A stretch of 64,000 nucleotides of DNA from Zhongshania sp. (GTDB lineage: Bacteria; Pseudomonadota; Gammaproteobacteria; Pseudomonadales; Spongiibacteraceae): assembly GCF_029212375.1 (NCBI RefSeq), contig NZ_JARGNU010000009.1, positions 1 through 64,000 of the forward strand. The letters run 5' to 3'. Shown one piece after another: positions 58,040 to 64,000 of the stretch. The notes below the pieces were generated by a model, which saw only the letters and a program-made list of their open reading frames with translations, ran no database searches and was not told where the DNA came from. Numbering within the stretch: the first letter of the stretch is position 1; every line of letters starts with the position of its first letter. The position numbers and the translations under genes were made by a program.

Positions 58040-59080
58040 ATGCTTGTGCCTAAACAACGACCCATAAATCCCTTGCCTAGCGTGGCTGAGCGCACGGTGC
58101 ATAGCTCGGCATTTAAAGCCTTGTTCCAAGGCGCGCAAGCACTGGATGGGAATGTGGCTGTGCTTATTGCTGAGATTGGCCTTACACCGGCAGACTTGGA
58201 TGATGCCGAGCGGCGCTATCCGGTAGCAGATTTATACGTATTATATGAGCTGCTAGCGCAGCGAACCGCCACGCCAGATATTGGCGTGTATATTGGCCGC
58301 ATAGATTATATTCGCCATTTAAACCTGCAATTGTACGCCTGCTCCGGCTGCAGCACTTTTCGCGAATACCTCAATATTATGCCCAGTGTGCTGAGTATAG
58401 TTGGCGATATTGGTGAGTTTAAAGTGCGCCGCGATGGGGAGCTTATTCGCCTCGACTGGGAAGTGCTCACGCCACCAAACAACAATCAACGCTACGTCAG
58501 TGACGCCTCGCTTACCGTTGCGGCGGCCATTGTTAACTCGGCCTGTGTTCGTCAAATTCCGATCCGCGCGGCACATTTTCATTATGCGCAGCCAGATGAC
58601 CTTAGTGTCTTGAAACAAGCCTTTGGCGACAACTTACACTTTTCAAAAGCCAAGAGCTGCTTGTACTTAGACGCCGCCAGCCTCGATTACGTATTGATTC
58701 GGCCCGATAGCGAATGGGCGTTGGCTCTAGCCCAGCCAATTCGCCATTTGTTTGAAGACGGCGAAGATAACGACTTTATCGTTGCCCTGCGCAAAACCCT
58801 GCTCAAGCTGCTGCCCAGCGGCGATATCGGTTTAGATCGGGCGGCGTCATCACTTAATATCTCGCGCCGAACCTTGCAGCGGCGCTTGGCCGACGCCGGC
58901 ACCCAGTATTTGCAATTGCTGCAAAATTTGCGTTCCACACTGGCCGTTCAGTATTTACATGACGAGCGCCTGAGCATCACTGAAATTGCCTTTTTACTAG
59001 GCTATATGGATCAGAGTTCCTTTTCCGCCGCCTTCCGCAGTTGGCATGGGCAGTCACCGCGAGATTTCCGGAAAAAATAG
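58040..59080 (+). CDS. AraC family transcriptional regulator
   Basis: 346 residues, with an Arabinose_bd-type N-terminal domain (PF12625 style) and a C-terminal AraC double helix-turn-helix: LDRAASSLNISRRTLQRRL then LSITEIAFLLGYMDQSSFSAAF and GQSPRDFRK at the end. Same architecture as the regulator at 754 but clearly diverged. Divergent from the iron-dependent alcohol dehydrogenase operon and upstream of the enoyl-CoA hydratase; it may control either. Confidence 0.9.
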   Translation: MLVPKQRPINPLPSVAERTVHSSAFKALFQGAQALDGNVAVLIAEIGLTPADLDDAERRYPVADLYVLYELLAQRTATPDIGVYIGRIDYIRHLNLQLYACSGCSTFREYLNIMPSVLSIVGDIGEFKVRRDGELIRLDWEVLTPPNNNQRYVSDASLTVAAAIVNSACVRQIPIRAAHFHYAQPDDLSVLKQAFGDNLHFSKAKSCLYLDAASLDYVLIRPDSEWALALAQPIRHLFEDGEDNDFIVALRKTLLKLLPSGDIGLDRAASSLNISRRTLQRRLADAGTQYLQLLQNLRSTLAVQYLHDERLSITEIAFLLGYMDQSSFSAAFRSWHGQSPRDFRKK

Positions 59081-59467
59081 CTCTTGCTGCCTACTGGAAC
59101 GACGCGTGGCATAAAGTGCTACGACCGCAGCATGGTAGTGTTATCAGCGAGAGCGTTGTAATGATTGAAACCTCTATTTTCTCTGAAGTGCACGTCGCCG
59201 TCGCTTGCTGCGGGAATAGCCGTACTTGGAGGGATAATCACTTAGCCATTAGCCTTAAAGTATTTCGTGTGAAAAAAGTATCAGTGACGGTTAGCGTCGA
59301 GTTTCCGGTGAGTTAGCTGTTTGCATGATCTCGCACTGCGTAAAACACCTATATTTAAGCTCGCGAGTTGAGCTTAAGGGCAAAAAAGACGATAGTGTTA
59401 ACCGTGGTTTCGCTTAGCAGGGCTAGGTGTATCGCCAGCGCTAATAAGTTACATACAGGATAAAATA
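59081..59467. other. 387-base gap; holds an inverted repeat but no gene
   Basis: No convincing coding sequence. TTAAGCTC (59355-59362) and GAGCTTAA (59370-59377) form a perfect 8-base inverted repeat with a 7-base spacer, about 90 bases before the enoyl-CoA hydratase start. It may be an operator for that gene. Confidence 0.5.
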
Positions 59468-60274
59468 ATGAGTAATGATATCGCCCCAGTCAGTGTTCGG
59501 CGTCAAGGACGCGTGCTGTACGTTACCCTAAGCCGTCCCGCACTTAAAAATGCCATCAACGAAGATATGATCACAACCCTGTACCGCAGTCTGCGCGATG
59601 CCGCTCAGGATGACAGTATTGGCGCAGTAGTGTTAGAAGGCGCTGGTGACACGTTTTGCGCTGGTGCCGACATCAAAAACCTGGCCCTTGGCGCCGAGCA
59701 CACTCGTAAATATTCTACCGAAGTACTGTTGCGAGTGGGGGCGGAGGCGGCGATGTTGCTGCATGAAATGCCCAAGCCGACCATTGCGATGATTCGCGGC
59801 CCTGCTATGGGCGGCGGTTTGTCATTAGCGCTAGCCTGCGATTTTAGGCTTGCCGACAGCAGTGCCAGCTTAAGTTATGCCCACACCAAAATCGCCTTGT
59901 CGGGCGATTTCGCCGCTGCGTATTTCCTAAGTAAATGGATGGGCGCGGGTAAGGCTCGGGAGTTTTGCTTATTAAATCCGGTTTACGGCGCCCAAGAGGC
60001 TTTTGCCAGTGGCTTGTTGAGTAAAGTATGCGACGACGCCGAATTAGCAGACGATGTTGCGAAACTTGCTAAGCGCTTGGCCGAAGGCCCCACCAATGCC
60101 TTGGCTTGCATTAAGGCCAACCTTAAAAACGCCCAAGAAATGAGTTGTGAAAACTACATTGCTGAAGAAATTAAAAACTTTCAGCGCTGCCGCAATAGCG
60201 ATGAACATCGCGAAGCCCTCAAGGCCTTTATTGAAAAGCGCGAGCCTAATTTTCCTCGCCAAGCCCAGGGCTAG
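59468..60274 (+). CDS. Enoyl-CoA hydratase/isomerase family protein
   Basis: Crotonase-fold enzyme of acyl-CoA catabolism, 268 residues. The CoA/oxyanion motifs are visible: DTFCAGADIKNLALG and GPAMGGGLSLALACDFRLA, with the LSGDFAAAYFLSKWMG segment after it. Exact reaction (hydration, isomerisation or ring chemistry) cannot be assigned; the residue after the second motif lacks the canonical hydratase Glu context. ACAGGATAAAATA precedes the start. A strong terminator follows. Confidence 0.88.
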   Translation: MSNDIAPVSVRRQGRVLYVTLSRPALKNAINEDMITTLYRSLRDAAQDDSIGAVVLEGAGDTFCAGADIKNLALGAEHTRKYSTEVLLRVGAEAAMLLHEMPKPTIAMIRGPAMGGGLSLALACDFRLADSSASLSYAHTKIALSGDFAAAYFLSKWMGAGKAREFCLLNPVYGAQEAFASGLLSKVCDDAELADDVAKLAKRLAEGPTNALACIKANLKNAQEMSCENYIAEEIKNFQRCRNSDEHREALKAFIEKREPNFPRQAQG

Positions 60275-60313
60275 CCTACAGCGCTAAACCCCACGATTTT
60301 ATTATCTCACCAC

Positions 60314-60360
60314 CCCAAAACACCCGCGCTCATTGCATGGCCGCGGGTGTTTTGGGTTTT
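60314..60360 (+). terminator. Strong terminator after the enoyl-CoA hydratase gene
   Basis: CCCAAAACACCCGCG (60314-60328) and CGCGGGTGTTTTGGG (60342-60356) form a perfect 15-bp stem with a 13-base loop, followed by TTTT. The symmetrical A/T flanks suggest it can also work on the opposite strand. Confidence 0.88.
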
Positions 60361-60601
60361 GGTAGGCTCATTTCCTTAACTTAGGCGTTTTTTGGTTAGT
60401 CAACATCGCTGCTTGTCTATTCTGGTATTCCATAGCTTTATACTGGCTATTAATGGTGTTTTTTAGACTTCAAATATCATTTTAGAGCATTATTTAAGCA
60501 AAAATATTTGATGCTAGCCGTGTTTAAAATAAAATCTTCGCCAAGCTGGGTCTAGACTGTTGTTAAAGCTGTTGCGGCGTTAATAACAGGAAGTGTCGAA
60601 T
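60361..60601. other. Upstream region of the oxidoreductase gene
   Basis: With the terminator, this makes a 327-base gene-free gap. AT-rich; CAAATAT (60471-60477) and ATATTTG (60504-60510) form a loose inverted repeat. AGGAAG sits before the next ATG. No clear promoter recognised. Confidence 0.45.
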
Positions 60602-63600
60602 ATGGCCCTGTCTAAGTTTGCATTAAACATATCCCTTGAAGATAAGTACCGCCTCGATAGTACCCGCGCCTATATGACCGGTATTGAGGCCTTGGTAAGA
60701 CTGCCCATGCTCCAGCATCAGCGGGACCTAGAGCGCGGTTTAAATACCGCGGGCTTTATCTCTGGCTATCGCGGCTCACCGCTGGGCAATCTCGACCAAG
60801 CCCTGTGGCAAGCCAAGCCCTATCTCGATAAACACCATATTAAATTTGTACCAGGTATCAACGAAGACATGGCGGCCACCGCGGTGCGCGGCAGTCAGGA
60901 AGTGGGCTTATTCCCTGGTGCTAAATACGACGGCGTATTTGGCATGTGGTATGGCAAAGGCCCAGGGGTAGACCGCAGTATGGATGTGATCAAACATGCC
61001 AACGCGGTGGGCACTTCGCGCTATGGCGGGGTTTTGGCGGTAGCGGGGGATGACCACGCCGCTAAGTCATCAACCTTGCCCCACCAGTCCGAGCATATGT
61101 TTATGGGCGCCTCAATTCCGGTTTTGGCGCCCGCCAATGTGCAAGAGGTGTTAGACCTTGGTATTTTCGGCTGGGAGCTGTCGCGCTATGCCGGCTGCTG
61201 GGTGGGCTTTAAGGCCATTACCGAGAATATGGATTCGGCGATATCGGCGGTGATAGATGCGCACAGGGTAAACATTGTTTTACCAGAAGACTTTCAAATG
61301 CCAGAAGACGGCGTACACGCTCGCTGGCCAGACTCGCCACTGGCGCAGGAAAAGCGCCTTAATAAATACAAGATCTATGCGGCGCGGGCGTTTGCCCGGG
61401 CCAATAATCTCAATCGCATTGTGATTGATAGCCCCAAAGCGCGCCTCGGTATTGTGACTAGCGGCAAGGCCTACCTCGATGTTTTGCAGGCACTCGAAGA
61501 TTTGGGCATCGACCAGCAGCGCGCCGCCGCCATCGGTCTGCGGGTGTATAAAGTGGCCATGCCCTGGCCCTTGGAGCCAGAAACCACCCACGAGTTTGCG
61601 CGGGGGCTGGAAGAAATCCTAGTGGTGGAGGAAAAACGCTCGATTATTGAAGACCAAATTACCGGCCAATTGTATAACTGGCCGGTGGAAGATCGCCCCC
61701 GTGTGATTGGCGAGTTTGACGAACACGGCGCCGACTTGCTGCCCAACCTCAGCGAGCTAACCCCAGCCATGGTGGCCCGCGCCATTGCCTCGCGAATTCG
61801 TCGTTTTTACAAAAGCGAAGAAATCGAAAAACGCCTTAACTTTTATAATCAAAAAGAGCAGTCGATTGCCAATAAGCAGGGCGTTATTAATCGCACGCCT
61901 CATTACTGTTCGGGCTGCCCTCACAATACCTCGACCCAAGTGCCCGAGGGCAGCATCGCCCTTGGCGGCATTGGCTGCCATTATATGAGTACGTGGATGC
62001 CCTCGCGGCCCGCAATCACCTTTACCCAAATGGGCGGCGAAGGGGTGACCTGGGTGGGGCAGGCGGCCTTTACCGAGAATAAACACGTTTTTCAGAACCT
62101 CGGCGACGGCACGTATTTCCACTCCGGCAGCTTGGCGATTCGCCAGTCCGTTGCAGCAGGCGTCAATATCACCTACAAAATTTTGTATAACGACGCCGTT
62201 GCCATGACCGGCGGTCAGCCTATTGATGGCAGCTTGTCGGTGGCGCAGCTCATTTTGCAATTGCGCGGCGAGGGCATAAAGCGCATTGCGCTGGTGTCTG
62301 ATCATCCAGAACAATACGACACGCCCAGCGAAGCGGGATTAAGCGTTAATCACCGCGACGACTTACTCAGTATTGAAGAAGAACTGCGCGAGATCGAAGG
62401 CGTGTCGGTGCTGATTTACGAGCAAACCTGCGCGGCAGAAAAACGTCGGCGCCGCAAAAAAGGCACCATGGTCGATCCCGATCGCCGTATTTTTATTAAC
62501 GAGGCGGTGTGCGAAGGCTGTGGCGACTGCGGTAAAAAATCCAACTGCCTGTCGGTATTGCCAAAAGAAACCGAGCTGGGCCGTAAGCGCCAAATCGACC
62601 AAAGCGCCTGTAATAAAGACTATTCCTGCGTTAATGGTTTCTGTCCGAGTTTTGTATCGGTGATAGGCGGCGGGCTTAAAAAGCAAAGCGTGAATGCCGC
62701 CAGTGCCGATGGCTTTGGGGCATTACAAGAGCCGACCCTGCCCAGCTTAAATACCCCGTGGAATTTAGTGGTAACCGGCATTGGCGGCACGGGTGTGCTC
62801 ACCATTACCGCAGTGTTAGCCATGGCCGCCCATGTTGAAGGCAAGGGCTGCGCGACTATGAATCAAACTGGTCTCGCGCAAAAATTCGGCCCAGTGGTCA
62901 GCCATTTACGGGTTGCCAATCATCAGGAAGACATCAATGCAGTGCGTATTCCGGCGGGTGATGCCGATCTGTTACTAGGCTGCGATTTGGTGGTGTCGAG
63001 TTCCGATGAGGCTATCGCCAAGGTCAATATCGAGCGCAGTTTTGCTGTGATTAACGATACCGAGATGACCACTGCCGATTTTGTTTATCACCGCGATGCC
63101 CAATTCCCCGCCGATACCATGAAGCGGCTCATCGTTACCGAAGTGGGCGAGGGCAAGGTCGATTTTATTCAGGCCTCAGAGATTGCCAGCCATTTACTGG
63201 GCGACAGTTTGGCGACTAACTTCTTTATGCTGGGTTATGCCTTTCAGAAAGGCTATGTGCCGATCAGTTCAGAAGCGATTGAGCACGCGATTAAACTCAA
63301 TGGCGTCGCGGTAGCGTTTAATCAGCAAGCTTTTTTGTGGGGACGCCGCGCGGTCGACAATATGGCCGCGGTAATGGCCGCCGCTGGGGTAGCGGTAGAA
63401 CAGTGGCAGCCCCTAGAAAGCCTCGATGACATTATCGAATTCCGTTACCAGCATTTAATTAAGTACCAAGATCTTGCCTATGCTCAAGACTTTCGTCGTA
63501 GGGTCGAGCAAGTGCGCTCCAAAGAACTTGAAGTGAGCGGCGCAGCCGGCGACTTAACAGAGGCGGTAGCGCGCTCGCTGCATAAACTGATGAGCTATAA

Positions 63601-64000
63601 AGACGAGTACGAAGTCGCGCGGCTGTACAGTGACGGCGAGTTTATGAAAAAGCTCAAAGCCAGTTTCGATGGCGATTTTAAGCTGCAGTTTCATTTGGCG
63701 CCGCCCATCTTCTCAAAACGTGGTCGCGACGGCTTCCCCAAAAAACGGGTGTTTTCAGCGTGGATGTTCACGGCGTTTAGCTACTTGGCAAAGCTTAAAG
63801 GCCTGCGCGGCAGTGCTTGGGATATTTTTGGCTACAGCGCCGAGCGCAAGGCGGAACGGGCTTTGCTCGCCGAGTTTCAGCAAGACCTAGACAGTTTTAT
63901 TGGCCAAATCGACGCCGATAAAATGGTGCTAATCACTGAAATTATCAGCTTGGTTGACGAGGTTCGCGGCTTCGGTCACGTAAAAGAGCAAGCGATTGCT
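60602..64000 (+). CDS. Indolepyruvate:ferredoxin oxidoreductase-like 2-oxo acid oxidoreductase, alpha and beta fused (partial at 3' edge)
   Basis: Open for 1133 codons without a stop to the window end. TPP-dependent enzyme that oxidatively decarboxylates aryl- or branched 2-oxo acids to acyl-CoA, reducing ferredoxin. Domains in order: pyrimidine-type TPP domain (about 1-380, with GFISGYRGSPLGNLD); TPP PP domain, with HYCSGCPHNTS (Cys436, Cys439); ferredoxin-like cluster site Cys637, Cys640, Cys643, Cys649; and the gamma-type domain starting near GIGGTGVLT (about residue 724). Single-chain IOR fusions are known in proteobacteria that degrade aromatic amino acids. Its clusters would depend on the isc genes. 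End of the gene lies beyond the window. Confidence 0.88.
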   Translation, partial: MALSKFALNISLEDKYRLDSTRAYMTGIEALVRLPMLQHQRDLERGLNTAGFISGYRGSPLGNLDQALWQAKPYLDKHHIKFVPGINEDMAATAVRGSQEVGLFPGAKYDGVFGMWYGKGPGVDRSMDVIKHANAVGTSRYGGVLAVAGDDHAAKSSTLPHQSEHMFMGASIPVLAPANVQEVLDLGIFGWELSRYAGCWVGFKAITENMDSAISAVIDAHRVNIVLPEDFQMPEDGVHARWPDSPLAQEKRLNKYKIYAARAFARANNLNRIVIDSPKARLGIVTSGKAYLDVLQALEDLGIDQQRAAAIGLRVYKVAMPWPLEPETTHEFARGLEEILVVEEKRSIIEDQITGQLYNWPVEDRPRVIGEFDEHGADLLPNLSELTPAMVARAIASRIRRFYKSEEIEKRLNFYNQKEQSIANKQGVINRTPHYCSGCPHNTSTQVPEGSIALGGIGCHYMSTWMPSRPAITFTQMGGEGVTWVGQAAFTENKHVFQNLGDGTYFHSGSLAIRQSVAAGVNITYKILYNDAVAMTGGQPIDGSLSVAQLILQLRGEGIKRIALVSDHPEQYDTPSEAGLSVNHRDDLLSIEEELREIEGVSVLIYEQTCAAEKRRRRKKGTMVDPDRRIFINEAVCEGCGDCGKKSNCLSVLPKETELGRKRQIDQSACNKDYSCVNGFCPSFVSVIGGGLKKQSVNAASADGFGALQEPTLPSLNTPWNLVVTGIGGTGVLTITAVLAMAAHVEGKGCATMNQTGLAQKFGPVVSHLRVANHQEDINAVRIPAGDADLLLGCDLVVSSSDEAIAKVNIERSFAVINDTEMTTADFVYHRDAQFPADTMKRLIVTEVGEGKVDFIQASEIASHLLGDSLATNFFMLGYAFQKGYVPISSEAIEHAIKLNGVAVAFNQQAFLWGRRAVDNMAAVMAAAGVAVEQWQPLESLDDIIEFRYQHLIKYQDLAYAQDFRRRVEQVRSKELEVSGAAGDLTEAVARSLHKLMSYKDEYEVARLYSDGEFMKKLKASFDGDFKLQFHLAPPIFSKRGRDGFPKKRVFSAWMFTAFSYLAKLKGLRGSAWDIFGYSAERKAERALLAEFQQDLDSFIGQIDADKMVLITEIISLVDEVRGFGHVKEQAIA

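Noticed and set aside
59041-59316. 91-residue frame overlapping the AraC 3' end
   Set aside because: No recognisable domain, overlaps the helix-turn-helix codons in another frame, and has no ribosome-binding site.
61757-62314. 185-residue minus-strand frame in the oxidoreductase gene
   Set aside because: Mirror of a strongly conserved plus-strand coding region, including the TPP-domain motif.
1-64000. CRISPR arrays, prophage, insertion sequences, tRNA or rRNA genes
   Set aside because: None found by eye on either strand; no transposase, integrase or regularly spaced repeat was seen.

Overview
The window is a stretch of gammaproteobacterial chromosome, most likely from a marine member of the Cellvibrionales/Spongiibacteraceae type. 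That placement is inferred from gene order, the long DapD form, the complete isc operon with iscR, and the lipid-catabolism genes at the right. It cannot be confirmed without a 16S gene or a database search. There is no phage, insertion sequence, CRISPR array, tRNA or rRNA. Most of the window is a dense, syntenic housekeeping core flanked by two accessory ends.

Left end (1-6.4 kb): a membrane fatty acid hydroxylase/sterol desaturase gene, apparently truncated, is divergent from an AraC-type regulator. Next come a DUF1499 lipoprotein, yaeQ, and a tightly overlapping four-gene operon on the minus strand: AI-2E-type permease, amidoligase, class I glutamine amidotransferase-like hydrolase, and a YqaA/DedA-like membrane protein. 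This operon is the best candidate in the window for an uncharacterised biochemical system. A tiny PLDc_N-type membrane protein lies just upstream of it.

Core part 1 (6.4-13.3 kb, minus strand): map-glnD-dapC-nth-yffB-dapD, with stop/start overlaps linking the first four. It joins translation, nitrogen sensing, lysine/peptidoglycan precursor synthesis and base excision repair. Core part 2 (13.5-34.1 kb, plus strand): rpsB-tsf-pyrH-frr-uppS-cdsA-dxr-rseP-bamA-skp-lpxD-fabZ-lpxA-lpxB-rnhB-dnaE-accA-tilS, the classical translation / isoprenoid / envelope / lipid A / replication supercluster. Core part 3 (34.1-49.9 kb): trmJ, the full iscR-iscS-iscU-iscA-hscB-hscA-fdx-iscX operon behind an IscR-like operator, then ndk-rlmN-pilW-rodZ-ispG-hisS-yfgM-bamB-der. 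The isc system makes the Fe-S clusters needed by IspG, RlmN, Nth and the oxidoreductase at the right end.

Right end (50-64 kb): a group III truncated haemoglobin, a tautomerase-like protein without the N-terminal proline, a DUF454 membrane protein, an acyl-CoA synthetase, and an Omp85-family gene broken by a frameshift at a (CAAG)3 tetranucleotide repeat. These are followed by a TesB thioesterase, a hotdog thioesterase overlapping an iron-containing alcohol dehydrogenase, a second divergent AraC regulator, an enoyl-CoA hydratase, and a very large fused indolepyruvate:ferredoxin oxidoreductase-like gene that runs off the right edge. This end looks catabolic (acyl-CoA / 2-oxo acid chemistry); the substrate cannot be read from the sequence.

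Regulatory structure visible by eye includes an extended -10 promoter and a likely S2-responsive leader before rpsB, a rpsB-tsf attenuator, an IscR box over the isc promoter, palindromes just downstream of consensus -10 elements before accA and ndk, and several strong hairpins.
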